Assembly: GCF_028622115.1 (NCBI RefSeq) | Contig: NZ_CP097263.1 | Span: forward strand, 5,146,001 to 5,210,000 | Reading direction: 5' to 3' | Origin: Kutzneria chonburiensis | GTDB lineage: Bacteria; Actinomycetota; Actinomycetes; Mycobacteriales; Pseudonocardiaceae | Length of the DNA: 64,000 nt | Part shown: piece after piece, positions 1 through 7,768 of the stretch | Layout of the letters: every line of letters begins with the position of its first letter | How positions within the stretch are numbered: the first letter of the stretch is position 1 | Translations under genes and position numbers: made by a program | The notes under the pieces: generated by a model | The model's input: the letters and a program-made list of their open reading frames with translations, nothing else | Told to the model about the DNA's origin: nothing | The model's database searches: none

Positions 1-98
1 CGCGGCAGGGCATTGCCGGGAACGAAGTACTGCGCGCCGAGGGCGTCCCCGACGGACAGGCCGGCCAGGGCGTCACGGGCGAGGTCGAGCCGGGTCAT
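1..98 (-). CDS. ADP-ribosylglycohydrolase family protein (5' end only)
   Basis: Only the first ~32 codons are in the window; the gene runs off the left edge on the minus strand. The N-terminus reads MTRLDLARDALAGLSVGDAL, the helix and G(D/V)xLG start typical of ADP-ribosylglycohydrolases (compare LFGLAYGDAMGA in the complete paralogue at 7769-8755). The family removes ADP-ribose from proteins or small molecules using a di-metal centre, but the metal ligands lie outside the window. The ATG overlaps the stop of the small upstream gene in an ATGA arrangement, so the two are translationally coupled. Confidence 0.7.
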   Translation of the reverse strand, partial: MTRLDLARDALAGLSVGDALGAQYFVPGNALP

Positions 99-298
99 CC
101 CCCGCTGCGACGGTTGGAGTACTGGCGCTGGTGGCCGGTGCTCGCCGTCTTGATGTGGGGGTTGTAGGACACGCCGTTGGTCTTGTTCGCGGCCTTGCCC
201 TTGTGCCGGCGTTCCGCGCGGTTGGGGCGGACGGCGGCCTCGTCACCGGACTCGGCCTGTTCGGCGGTCGGGTTCTGGTCGGCATGCTGCTCGGGCAT
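95..298 (-). CDS. Small charged hypothetical protein
   Basis: 67 residues, hydrophilic, with an acidic/Gln-rich N-terminus and a basic centre (RAERRHKGK). No signal peptide or membrane segment. A good ribosome binding site (AGGAGG, 6 nt before the ATG) and the ATGA overlap with the ADP-ribosylglycohydrolase gene support it as a real gene and the first gene of that operon. I do not recognise a function; the composition suggests a disordered or nucleic-acid-associated protein, but that is only a guess. Confidence 0.65.
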   Translation of the reverse strand: MPEQHADQNPTAEQAESGDEAAVRPNRAERRHKGKAANKTNGVSYNPHIKTASTGHQRQYSNRRSGG

Positions 299-452
299 GA
301 GTGTCCTCCTGAGGGTTCGTCACGAAGCTTGGGGATGAAATCGCGAAGGCGCGCTCAGAAGATCATGCCGTTGACGGTACCAGCCGATACCGCTTCGCGG
401 CACCTGCATTTCAGCGGGTCTCGACCGCACGAACGCGTGACTCTCGAGGTGG

Positions 453-1184
453 CTACCCGGCCAGGAACTCCTCGAACGTGCGGCGGCCGACCGCCTGCCC
501 CGGCGCCAGGTGGTGCCCCTCGCGATAGGCACGGGCGATGGCCCCGGGCACCGGCACCATCGCCAGCTTCCGCCGCTTGCCGGTGAGCATGAGGTAGGTG
601 TGGGCCAGCTGCCGTATATCCAAGATCTGTGGGCCGCCAAGGTCCGGGACCCGCCCCTGCGGCGGACCAAAAGCTAGCGCTGCTAGCCGGTCGGCGACGT
701 CGCCGGTGTCGATCGGCTGGAACCGGAATCCGGTCGGCAGCGGCATGATCGGCAGCTTGGCGGCCAGGTCCAGGATCTGCGCCACCAGCTCGTGGAACTG
801 GGTCGCGCGCACGATCGTCCATGGCAGGCCGGATGCGGCGATCTCCTGCTCCACGGCCAGTTTCGCCCGGTAGTACGGCATCGGCACGCGGTCGACGCCG
901 ACGATCGAGACGTACACCAGGTGCGGGCCGCCGGCCCGTTTCGCCGCCTCGATCAGGTTGCGCGTGGCCACGATGTCGCCGCGGCCATTGGTGGTCGCGC
1001 AGTGCACGATCGTGGCGGCACCGGCGATCGCCTGGTCGATGTTCGTGCCCTTGCGCAGGTCCACCGAGACCGTGGTGTTGCGACGGCTGATGGACTGCAC
1101 CTCGACGCCCCGTTCGGCCAGCCTCTCCACCACCACCTGCCCCAGCCGGCCGGTGCCGCCGGTAACGACGATCCTGCGCCTCAT
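453..1184 (-). CDS. NAD(P)-binding NmrA/SDR-a-type oxidoreductase
   Basis: 243 residues, the usual length for short atypical SDRs of the NmrA/HSCARG group. The N-terminal Rossmann motif is TGGTGRLG (residues ~8-15), followed by the pattern NLIEAAKRAG, a VYVSIVGVD strand, and YYRAKLAVE in place of the classical YxxxK. These proteins bind NAD(P)H and act as redox sensors or as reductases on unknown substrates. The ATG at 1184 gives the compact Rossmann start. A CTAGCNNNGCTAG palindrome at 674-686 encodes Leu-Ala-Ala-Leu in frame. It is a monocistronic unit on the minus strand. Confidence 0.85.
   Translation of the reverse strand: MRRRIVVTGGTGRLGQVVVERLAERGVEVQSISRRNTTVSVDLRKGTNIDQAIAGAATIVHCATTNGRGDIVATRNLIEAAKRAGGPHLVYVSIVGVDRVPMPYYRAKLAVEQEIAASGLPWTIVRATQFHELVAQILDLAAKLPIMPLPTGFRFQPIDTGDVADRLAALAFGPPQGRVPDLGGPQILDIRQLAHTYLMLTGKRRKLAMVPVPGAIARAYREGHHLAPGQAVGRRTFEEFLAG
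674..686. repeat. CTAGCNNNGCTAG palindrome, copy 1 (coding)
   Basis: CTAGCGCTGCTAG. Read on the gene strand (minus) it starts on a codon boundary and encodes Leu-Ala-Ala-Leu of the NmrA-like oxidoreductase. Confidence 0.9.
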
Positions 1185-1295
1185 CGCTCTCCCAACCCCG
1201 CACCATTCGCCACCGCAAATGTCACATGAGCGTCTTACTTGCCTCTATGCGGCACGTCCGGACCGCATGTGCCAGCCTGCCAGCGCGGCGCGGCT

Positions 1296-1327
1296 GGCGG
1301 GCGGGCGGGCGGGCGGGCGGGCGGGCG
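1296..1327. repeat. GGGC microsatellite
   Basis: About seven to eight head-to-tail copies of GGGC, ending directly against the stop codon of the tetR gene at 1328-1330. A simple tetranucleotide repeat of this kind is prone to slippage; because it lies downstream of the stop, copy-number changes would alter the 3' UTR and not the protein. Confidence 0.9.
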
Positions 1328-1906
1328 TCAGGAGAGCAGGCGGTCGACCAGCATGTCGACCCGGGCGTCGTGCTCGCCGTCGGCCAGCCGGCCGTCCCGG
1401 GTCAGGGTGGCCAAGCCGTGCAGAGCGGCCCAGCCGACCTCGGTGAACGTGCCGATCAGGGCCTGGTCCTCGACCACCGCCTCGAAGGCGGCCACGAACT
1501 GGCCGAACGCCTCCTTCAACACGGCCGGCGAGTCCGGCCGCGCGAAGCGCAGGCCGACGTCGAGGGTGAACATCGCGTGGTAGAGCGCGGGATTGTCGGC
1601 GGCGAAGTCGAGATAGGCGTCGGCCACCGCGCGGAGCAGCGGACGCCGCTCGACGTGCTTGCGCCTGGCCGTCTCGATGGCCGCCGACAGCTCGGCGATG
1701 CCCTGCTCGGCGACGGCGGCGATGATGGCGTCCTTGTTGGCGAAGTGGCTGTACAGCACCGGCTGGCTGTACTCGATCCGCTCCGACAGCCGACGCGTGG
1801 TCACCGCGTCCCAGCCTTCGGCCTCGGCCATCTCCCGCGCCACCCGCAGGATCAGCTCCCGCCGCTCGGCCTTCACCCGTTCCCGCCTACCCGGTTCGCT
1901 AGTCAC
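1328..1906 (-). CDS. TetR/AcrR family transcriptional regulator
   Basis: 192 residues. The N-terminal TetR helix-turn-helix is clear: ILRVAREMAEAEGWDAVTTRRL followed by the recognition part YSQPVLYSHFANKDAI (residues ~17-60). The C-terminal ligand/dimer domain is diverse, as expected. The chosen start is GTG at 1906 because it directly precedes the HTH; reading further upstream would enter the divergent promoter. It faces the small membrane protein gene at 2003 across a spacer full of inverted repeats (1899-1980), so it very probably represses itself and that gene. The ligand is unknown. Confidence 0.88.
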   Translation of the reverse strand: MTSEPGRRERVKAERRELILRVAREMAEAEGWDAVTTRRLSERIEYSQPVLYSHFANKDAIIAAVAEQGIAELSAAIETARRKHVERRPLLRAVADAYLDFAADNPALYHAMFTLDVGLRFARPDSPAVLKEAFGQFVAAFEAVVEDQALIGTFTEVGWAALHGLATLTRDGRLADGEHDARVDMLVDRLLS

Positions 1907-1980
1907 GCTAGAAATCCTAGCACCGCTAGATTTCCTAGCGCAGCTCCTGCTAGCGTTGCTACGAAACCTAGCAACGCTAG
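1899..1980. promoter_or_regulatory. Divergent promoter with clustered GCTAG/CTAGC inverted repeats (TetR operators)
   Basis: Two 15-bp near-palindromes, GCTAGAAATCCTAGC (1907-1921) and GCTAGATTTCCTAGC (1925-1939), lie 18 bp apart. Further CTAG arms at 1950-1962 and 1967-1981 follow. The same stretch holds three copies of the 13-bp CTAG-N5-CTAG palindrome (1899-1911, 1917-1929, 1968-1980). The position between a TetR gene and its divergent neighbour makes operator function the simplest reading. The first repeat covers the GTG start of tetR. Confidence 0.7.
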
Positions 1981-2002
1981 ATTCTCGAAGGAGCCACCTC
2001 GC

Positions 2003-2377
2003 ATGTACACCGCAACCGTCGTCCTGGCCGCAGTCCTCGGTGTCGCCGTCGTCGTCATGGGCGCCGCCTACCTGCTCGCCCCGGTGGCCAACGCCAAGGG
2101 CTTCGGCCTGCCCGACTGGCCCGAGGGCACGCTGACCGCGTGGCTCAACGTCAAGGGCATCCGCGACCTGGCCATGGGGCTGGCGATCCTGGTCCTGCTG
2201 GCCACCGCCGGCCCGCACATCTCGGGCTGGTACCTGCTGGTCAGCGCCGTGGTCCCGGTCGGGGACGCGCTGATCCTGCTGCGCCACCGTGGTTCCAAGG
2301 CCCTGGCCTACGGCATGCACGGCGCAACCGCGGTGGTGGTCGCCGCGGTCGGCGCCGCGCTCCTGCTGGCCGGCTGA
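2003..2377 (+). CDS. Small four-helix membrane protein (DUF4267-like)
   Basis: 124 residues, almost wholly hydrophobic, with about four predicted membrane helices (residues ~5-30, 50-70, 75-90, 100-122). The pattern LNVKGIRDLAMGL between helices is typical of DUF4267-type small membrane proteins found next to TetR regulators. GAAGGAG lies 9 nt before the ATG. Divergent from tetR and preceded by its probable operators, so likely induced when that repressor binds its ligand. Biochemical role unknown. Confidence 0.8.
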   Translation: MYTATVVLAAVLGVAVVVMGAAYLLAPVANAKGFGLPDWPEGTLTAWLNVKGIRDLAMGLAILVLLATAGPHISGWYLLVSAVVPVGDALILLRHRGSKALAYGMHGATAVVVAAVGAALLLAG

Positions 2378-2382
2378 CGCTG

Positions 2383-3543
2383 CTACCTGGTGGTCGAGTA
2401 CGAATGCGCGCCGGCACCGGCCAGCTTGCCGCCGTCCACGATGAGGTACTCCTCCCGGATCGGCTCGTCGGCGAACCAGTTCTCCAGGATCTCGCGGGTG
2501 CCGGCGGCGTAGCGGGCCTGGGCCGCCAGGGTGGAGCCGGAGATGTGCGGGGTCATGCCGTGGTGCGGCATGGCGCGCCACGGGTGGTCGGCCGGCGCGG
2601 GCTGCGGGAACCAGACGTCGCCGGCGTAGCCGGCCAGCTGCCCGGACTCCAGGGCCCGCACCACCGCGTCCCGATCGGCGATCTTGGCCCGGGCTGTGTT
2701 GATCAGGTACGCGCCGCGCTTCATGGTGCCGATCAGCTTGTCGTCGAACAGGCCCTCGGTCTCGGGGTGCAGCGGCGCGTTGATCGTCACGACGTCGCAG
2801 TGCGGCACCATGTCGGCGGCGCTGTCGTGCCAGGTCAGGCCGAGCTCCTCCTCGACCGCACGGGGCAGCCGGTGGCGGTCGGTGTAGTGCAGGTGCACGT
2901 CGAACGGCTTGAGCCGGCGCAGCACGGCCGTGCCGATCCGGCCGGCGGCGACCGTGCCGACGTGCATGCCCTCCACGTCGTAGGCGCGGGCCACGCAGTC
3001 GGCGATGTTCCAGCCGCCGTCCAGCACCACCTGGTGCGAGGGCAAGTAGTTGCGCACCAACGACAGGATCATCATCACCACGTGCTCGGCGACGCTGATG
3101 CTGTTGCTGAAGGTGACCTCGGCGACCGTCACGCCGTGCTCGATGGCGGCGTCCAGGTCCACGTGGTCGGAGCCGATGCCGGCGGTGATGGCCAGCTTGA
3201 GCTTCGGCGCACGGGCGATGCGCTCAGCGGTCAGGTACGCCGGCCAGAACGGTTGGGAGATGACGACATCCGCGTCGGCCAGCTCACGGTCGAACTCCGA
3301 GCCGACACGGTCCTTGTCCGAGGTGACGACCAGCGTGTGACCCTGGCTCTCCAGGAACTCCCGCAGCCCCAACGCGCCCGACACGCTGCCGAGCAGGTGC
3401 CCGGGCGTGAACCCGAGGCCCCGTGGCGACGGCAGCGTCTGGCCGTTCGGATAACCGGGCACCTGCGGCAGATCGTCCCGGGCGTAGGCGCTCGGGTATC
3501 CGGTGGTCGGGTCGTCGTACAGCACACACAGCACCTTTGCCAT
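2383..3543 (-). CDS. fdh: NAD-dependent formate dehydrogenase
   Basis: 386 residues, the size of bacterial metal-free NAD-FDH (D-2-hydroxyacid dehydrogenase superfamily). It oxidises formate to CO2 with NAD+. Family signatures are visible: the start MAKVLCVLYDDP, the substrate-side stretch VTFSNSISVAEH, catalytic Arg in NTARAKI, and catalytic His in GMTPHISGS. The start at 3543 matches the canonical FDH N-terminus; another in-frame ATG lies 12 nt upstream. The nucleotide fold reads VGTVAAGRIGTAVL, with A where most relatives have GxGxxG. It lies downstream of a lysR gene on the same strand across a 102-nt spacer with palindromes, so LysR control is likely. Confidence 0.93.
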   Translation of the reverse strand: MAKVLCVLYDDPTTGYPSAYARDDLPQVPGYPNGQTLPSPRGLGFTPGHLLGSVSGALGLREFLESQGHTLVVTSDKDRVGSEFDRELADADVVISQPFWPAYLTAERIARAPKLKLAITAGIGSDHVDLDAAIEHGVTVAEVTFSNSISVAEHVVMMILSLVRNYLPSHQVVLDGGWNIADCVARAYDVEGMHVGTVAAGRIGTAVLRRLKPFDVHLHYTDRHRLPRAVEEELGLTWHDSAADMVPHCDVVTINAPLHPETEGLFDDKLIGTMKRGAYLINTARAKIADRDAVVRALESGQLAGYAGDVWFPQPAPADHPWRAMPHHGMTPHISGSTLAAQARYAAGTREILENWFADEPIREEYLIVDGGKLAGAGAHSYSTTR

Positions 3544-3565
3544 GGCTGTCCCCAATTTCCACGTG

Positions 3566-3581
3566 ACGAGTAGGTACTCGT
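3566..3581. promoter_or_regulatory. Palindrome in the fdh promoter
   Basis: ACGAGTAGGTACTCGT, two 7-bp arms around GG, 22 nt upstream of the fdh start. It could be an operator or a 5' UTR hairpin. Confidence 0.45.
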
Positions 3582-3623
3582 CGACCTTGCTCGCGGTCCT
3601 CGGGGGCCGTCAAAACGTTCTTC

Positions 3624-3639
3624 GCTATCCCGGGATAGC
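3624..3639. promoter_or_regulatory. Likely LysR operator upstream of fdh
   Basis: A perfect 16-bp palindrome GCTATCCCGGGATAGC lies between the lysR stop and the fdh start, with a related half-site (CTATCGCAGGTAG) just beyond at ~3646-3658. ATC/GAT-type dyads in this position are characteristic of LysR regulators. No footprint is available. Confidence 0.55.
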
Positions 3640-3645
3640 CCGCTT

Positions 3646-4563
3646 CTATCGCAGGTAGCCCGCCAGCACCCGGTCCAGCTCGCCGCGCACGTCCACGTCA
3701 CGGGCGATCTCGACCAGGGCCCGGGCCAGCATCGGCTCCGGCTCGTGACCGGCGACGACCAGCCCGATCCGCGGCGCGTGCGGCGGATCGTCCAGTCGGA
3801 CCACCCGCATCCCTTGCGGCACACCGAACATGTGCAGCCAGGCATGCGAGATCACGCTGGACCACTGCCGCGAGGCCACATGCGCGTACAGCGCCGACAC
3901 CGTGTCGGTCTCGATCGCCGGCACCACGCTCGCGCCGACCGCCGCGAACATCTCGTCCAGGATCCGGCGGTTGCGCATCTGCCGTGACAGCAGGCACAGC
4001 GGCACCGTCGCCGCCTCGGCCCAGCGCAGGCTCTCCCGCTCCGCGAACTGGCCGTCGTTCGGCGTCAGCAGCAGATACCGTTCCTGGTACAGGGGAATCA
4101 CCCGGCCCGGCTGATCATCGTCCACATAGGTCATCGCGATGTCCAGCTCGAACTCGGCCAGCCGACGCGTGATCTCCAGCGAGGGCAGGGATTCCAGCGT
4201 GATCCGGGCGTGCGGGTGGCGCTGGCAGAACGGCGTCGTCAGCAGCGGGGCCACGGTCAGCGCCGTCGGGATCGCCCCGATGCGCAGCACCCCCGACAGG
4301 CTGCCGCGCATCGTCGACAGGTCCTGCCGCAGCCCGTCGCGCTCGGCCAGGATGCGGTGCGCCCACAGCAGCACCCGCTCCCCCTCCGGCGTCAACCCCT
4401 CGTACCGTTGGCCGCGCTGCACGATCGGCACGTCCAGCTCGTGCTCCAACTTCCGGATCGCCGCCGACAGCGACGGCTGCGACACGTGACAGGCCGCCGC
4501 CGCCCGCGCGAAATGCCGCTCACGGGCGAGCGCGACCAGGTACTCCAACTGACGCAACAGCAC
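3646..4563 (-). CDS. LysR family transcriptional regulator
   Basis: About 305 residues. The N-terminal winged HTH is complete (LRQLEYLVALARERHFARAA, then VSQPSLSAAIRKLE, residues ~3-45), followed by a periplasmic-binding-type effector domain (LRIGAIPTALTVAPLL onward). The GTG at 4563 is chosen because LysR proteins begin a few residues before LRQLEYL. It is divergent from the aldo/keto reductase (59-nt gap) and lies upstream of fdh, so it may control either or both. The effector is unknown. Confidence 0.88.
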   Translation of the reverse strand: MLLRQLEYLVALARERHFARAAAACHVSQPSLSAAIRKLEHELDVPIVQRGQRYEGLTPEGERVLLWAHRILAERDGLRQDLSTMRGSLSGVLRIGAIPTALTVAPLLTTPFCQRHPHARITLESLPSLEITRRLAEFELDIAMTYVDDDQPGRVIPLYQERYLLLTPNDGQFAERESLRWAEAATVPLCLLSRQMRNRRILDEMFAAVGASVVPAIETDTVSALYAHVASRQWSSVISHAWLHMFGVPQGMRVVRLDDPPHAPRIGLVVAGHEPEPMLARALVEIARDVDVRGELDRVLAGYLR

Positions 4564-4622
4564 GGCACAGCATGGCGTGTGACCGGGACCTGGTGCCACT
4601 GGCGGGGAGTAGCGTCGGCGGC

Positions 4623-5600
4623 ATGGAATACCTCCGGTTGGGCAAGAGCGGGCTGTCGGTGTCCAAGGTCGTGCTGGGCTGCATGAGCTTCGGCGACCCG
4701 GCCGCCGGCACCCACAAGTGGTCCTTCGGCATCGACGAGTCCCGGCCGTACTTCAAGCAGGCCGTCGAGTCCGGGGTGACCACCTTCGACACCGCCAACG
4801 TCTACAGCCTCGGCGCGAGCGAGGAGATCACCGGGCAGCTGCTGCGGGAGTTCGCCAAACGGGACGAGGTGGTCATCGCGACCAAGGTCCGCGGCCAGAT
4901 GGGCCCCGGCCCGAAGGGCGTCGGCCTGTCCCGGGCGGCGATCTTCACCCAGGTCGACGCCAGCCTGCGACGGCTCGGCACCGACTACATCGACCTGTAC
5001 CAGATCCACCGGTACGACACGGCGGTGCCGATCGAGGAGACGATGGAGGCGCTGCACGACGTGGTCAAGGCGGGCAAGGCCCGGTACATCGGCGCGTCGT
5101 CGATGTGGACCTGGCAGTTCGCGCAGATGCAGCACGTGGCCGACCAGCACGGCTGGACCCGGTTCGTGTCCATGCAGAACCAGTACAACCTGTTGCAGCG
5201 CGAGGAAGAGCGGGAGATGCTGCCGTACTGCCTCGACCAGGGCATCGGCGTCATCCCGTGGAGCCCGCTGGCCCGCGGCCGGCTGACCCGCGACTCGGGC
5301 GAGGAGACCAACCGCACCGCGAGCGACGGGTTCAGCAAGATCCTCTACGACGCGACGGCCGACGCCGACAAGGCGATCATCGACGCGGTCGGGGCCGTCG
5401 CCACGGAACGCGGCGTGCCCCGGGCGCAGGTGGCGCTGGCCTGGATGATGGGCAAGAAATCGGTCACCGCGCCGATCGTCGGCACGACCAAGCCGCACCA
5501 CCTGACCGACGCGGTCGCCGCCGTCGACCTCAAGCTGACCGCCGACGAGGTGCAGCGGCTGGAGGAGCACTACACGGCCCGCCCCGCTTCCGGGTTCTGA
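4623..5600 (+). CDS. Aldo/keto reductase
   Basis: 325 residues, the usual AKR length. A TIM-barrel NADPH oxidoreductase: N-terminal YLRLGKSGLSVSKVVLGCM, catalytic FDTANVY (Asp and Tyr), the IATKVR strand with Lys, and the C-terminal cofactor region PIVGTTKPHHLTDAV. The sequence pattern (KWSFGIDES, QIHRYD) places it near the YajO/YakC aldo/keto reductases, which reduce small aldehydes. ATG at 4623 is the start that matches the family N-terminus. It is transcribed away from lysR. Confidence 0.9.
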   Translation: MEYLRLGKSGLSVSKVVLGCMSFGDPAAGTHKWSFGIDESRPYFKQAVESGVTTFDTANVYSLGASEEITGQLLREFAKRDEVVIATKVRGQMGPGPKGVGLSRAAIFTQVDASLRRLGTDYIDLYQIHRYDTAVPIEETMEALHDVVKAGKARYIGASSMWTWQFAQMQHVADQHGWTRFVSMQNQYNLLQREEEREMLPYCLDQGIGVIPWSPLARGRLTRDSGEETNRTASDGFSKILYDATADADKAIIDAVGAVATERGVPRAQVALAWMMGKKSVTAPIVGTTKPHHLTDAVAAVDLKLTADEVQRLEEHYTARPASGF

Positions 5601-5661
5601 CCCGCGGCTGTCCGGAATTCCGTGGTCAGCGGGCGGGATTCCGGGCAGCCATAATGGATCC

Positions 5662-6648
5662 ATGTCGGAGTACAGCCGCGATTCGCGGTACATCACCACC
5701 CGGATCACCGCCGACGGCCGCGACGGCTACCCGGTCGAGCCCGGCCGCTACCGACTCGTGGTCGCGCGGGCCTGCCCATGGGCCAATCGCATGATCATCG
5801 TGCGGCGGCTGCTCGGGCTGGAGGACGTGCTCTCGATGGGCATCTGCGGGCCCGTGCACGACGAGCGCAGCTGGACGTTCGACCTCGACCCCGGCGGGGT
5901 GGATCCGGTGCTGGGCATCGAGCGGATCCAGGACGCGTACTTCAAGCGGTTCCCCGGCTACGAGCGGGGCATCACCGTGCCGGCCATCGTGGACGTGCCG
6001 ACCGGCGAGGTCGTCACCAACGACTTCGCGCAGATGACCATCGACCTGTCCCTTGAGTGGGCCCGGTACCACCGGGACGGCGCGCCGGCGCTGTATCCCG
6101 AGGCGTTGCGGGCCGAGATCGACGAGGTCAACGACGTCGTGTTCCGGGACGTGAACAACGGTGTCTACCGCGCCGGTTTCGCCACCGACCAGGACGCGTA
6201 CGAGAAGGCGTACCAGCGGCTGTTCGACCGCCTCGACTGGCTCAGCGACCGGTTGGCCGGGCAGCGCTACCTGGTCGGCGACACCATCACCGAGGCCGAC
6301 GTGCGGCTGTTCACCACGCTGGCCCGGTTCGACGCCGTCTACCACGGGCACTTCAAGTGCAACCGCACCAAGCTCAACGAGATGCCCGTGCTCTGGGCCT
6401 ACGCGCGGGATCTGTTCCAGACGCCCGGTTTCGGCGACACCATCGACTTCGTGCAGATCAAGCAGCACTACTACGAGGTGCATCGCACCATCAACCCGAC
6501 CGGCATCGTCCCGGCCGGCCCCGACCTGCGGAACTGGCTCACGTCGCACGGCCGCGAGTCGCTCGGCGGCCGCCCGTTCGGCGACGGCACCCCGCCCGGG
6601 CCGCCGCCCGCCGCCGAGACCGTCCCGGCGTCCAACGGCGCCGTCTGA
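5662..6648 (+). CDS. Xi-class glutathione S-transferase / glutathionyl-hydroquinone reductase-like
   Basis: 328 residues. The CPWANR motif (Cys ~39) is the catalytic signature of xi-class GSTs (ECM4/YqjG/PcpF), and the C-terminal all-alpha domain contains the DITEADVRLFTTLARFDAVY-like helix, here starting TITEADVRLF. The family removes thiol adducts from quinones. Actinomycetes mostly use mycothiol, so the true thiol cofactor may not be glutathione. A Pro/Ala-rich tail of ~30 residues extends past the fold. It follows the aldo/keto reductase by 61 nt on the same strand, suggesting a shared detoxification role. Confidence 0.87.
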   Translation: MSEYSRDSRYITTRITADGRDGYPVEPGRYRLVVARACPWANRMIIVRRLLGLEDVLSMGICGPVHDERSWTFDLDPGGVDPVLGIERIQDAYFKRFPGYERGITVPAIVDVPTGEVVTNDFAQMTIDLSLEWARYHRDGAPALYPEALRAEIDEVNDVVFRDVNNGVYRAGFATDQDAYEKAYQRLFDRLDWLSDRLAGQRYLVGDTITEADVRLFTTLARFDAVYHGHFKCNRTKLNEMPVLWAYARDLFQTPGFGDTIDFVQIKQHYYEVHRTINPTGIVPAGPDLRNWLTSHGRESLGGRPFGDGTPPGPPPAAETVPASNGAV

Positions 6649-6650
6649 TC

Positions 6651-7766
6651 TCAGCCCACCGCCGCACGCAGGCAGTCGAGCGGGTCCGCGGCGTGGTACG
6701 GCCGTTCCGAGGGTTCGATTCCTCGCAGGAACGCGTCGTACACCGCCGCGCCGCGCAGTTTTCCCAGCGGGCGCGTCAGTTCCAGCGCCCGTTCCGGCTC
6801 ACTTCCCGCGATCTTCTTCCGCCACAGCGCACTCCACTCCCGTTCGAGCTCCGCCTGATCCGGCACGTCCAGCCCCGGGTGACCGATCACGCTGTCCGTC
6901 CAGTCCAGGATCACCCGGTTCCTGCCGTCCGACCGCACGTTGCCCGGATGAAAGTCCCCGTGCACCAGGCTGTCCGGGATCCCGCAGGCCGCCAGCGCCT
7001 CGAACCTCTTCGGCAGCCCCGCCACCAGCTCGTGCACCGCCGCCCGCTCATCGCGTGCCAGCTGATGCCCGTACTTCCCAACGACTTCGGTCACCCGCTC
7101 GACGAACCGCTCCGCTCGCCAGTCCGGCAGCCCCAGCGCCAGCAGCTCGTCGACATGCTCTGGCGCCATCGCCTGGATCTCGAACAGATCCCCCACCATG
7201 GCAACGATTTCCGGCACCTCGGCGTCGTACCGGTCCGTTCCCGGCACGTCCGCCAGCAGCATCCGCCCGCCGTCCGCCTTGAGCACCGCCGGAACCAGGC
7301 CTGGTACCCGTTTTCCCAGCCATTCCAGCACGATCGGCTCCTGCCGTAGGAACGGCGGCACCTCTTTCAGCCAGGCCCCGTCGAGCCGCCACACCGACGA
7401 CAGATTCCAGGTCCTCTGCTGCTCCCCGCTCTCCACCCCGGCCCACCGCAACGCTTCCGCCGGTCCCCCTGGCTCCGCCCACCGCATCCGCAGCGGATGC
7501 GGCTGCACCCACTCCTCGTCGAACGCCCCCAGCTCCGGCCAAGCGTCTCCGCATTCAGCCAGATAGGTCACCGCGCCCCCGTGCGGTTGCGCCCTTTCCG
7601 CCGCCACGAGCCGCAGCACCGTCACCTCGAGGCCGAATTCCGCCCGCGCCCCGGCCACGACCGGAGCCATTTCCTGCCACCACTGGGATGCCACGTCGAA
7701 CTCCGGCGTGGTCCCCAACGGCGTCCCGTCCGGCGCTAGCAGCGCTAGCGTGACCGTGCGTCCCAT
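6651..7766 (-). CDS. Aminoglycoside phosphotransferase-family kinase
   Basis: 371 residues. The C-terminal two thirds are an APH/choline-kinase fold with the Brenner motif HGDFHPGNVR (residues ~261-270) and the metal-binding DWTDS. The N-terminal ~130 residues are a separate small domain of unknown fold, as seen in many actinobacterial APH-like proteins. The substrate is unknown; resistance should not be assumed. The ATG follows the ADP-ribosylglycohydrolase stop by 2 nt, so it is the last gene of a MarR-ARH-APH operon. The CTAG palindrome at 7736-7748 lies seven codons into the gene. Confidence 0.82.
   Translation of the reverse strand: MGRTVTLALLAPDGTPLGTTPEFDVASQWWQEMAPVVAGARAEFGLEVTVLRLVAAERAQPHGGAVTYLAECGDAWPELGAFDEEWVQPHPLRMRWAEPGGPAEALRWAGVESGEQQRTWNLSSVWRLDGAWLKEVPPFLRQEPIVLEWLGKRVPGLVPAVLKADGGRMLLADVPGTDRYDAEVPEIVAMVGDLFEIQAMAPEHVDELLALGLPDWRAERFVERVTEVVGKYGHQLARDERAAVHELVAGLPKRFEALAACGIPDSLVHGDFHPGNVRSDGRNRVILDWTDSVIGHPGLDVPDQAELEREWSALWRKKIAGSEPERALELTRPLGKLRGAAVYDAFLRGIEPSERPYHAADPLDCLRAAVG
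7736..7748. repeat. CTAGCNNNGCTAG palindrome, copy (coding)
   Basis: CTAGCAGCGCTAG. On the minus strand it encodes Leu-Ala-Leu-Leu near the N-terminus of the APH-like kinase, starting on a codon boundary. Confidence 0.9.
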
Positions 7767-7768
7767 GC

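Noticed and set aside
1296-1327. Phase-variation switch
   Set aside because: The GGGC repeat lies after the tetR stop codon, so slippage would not change a reading frame.
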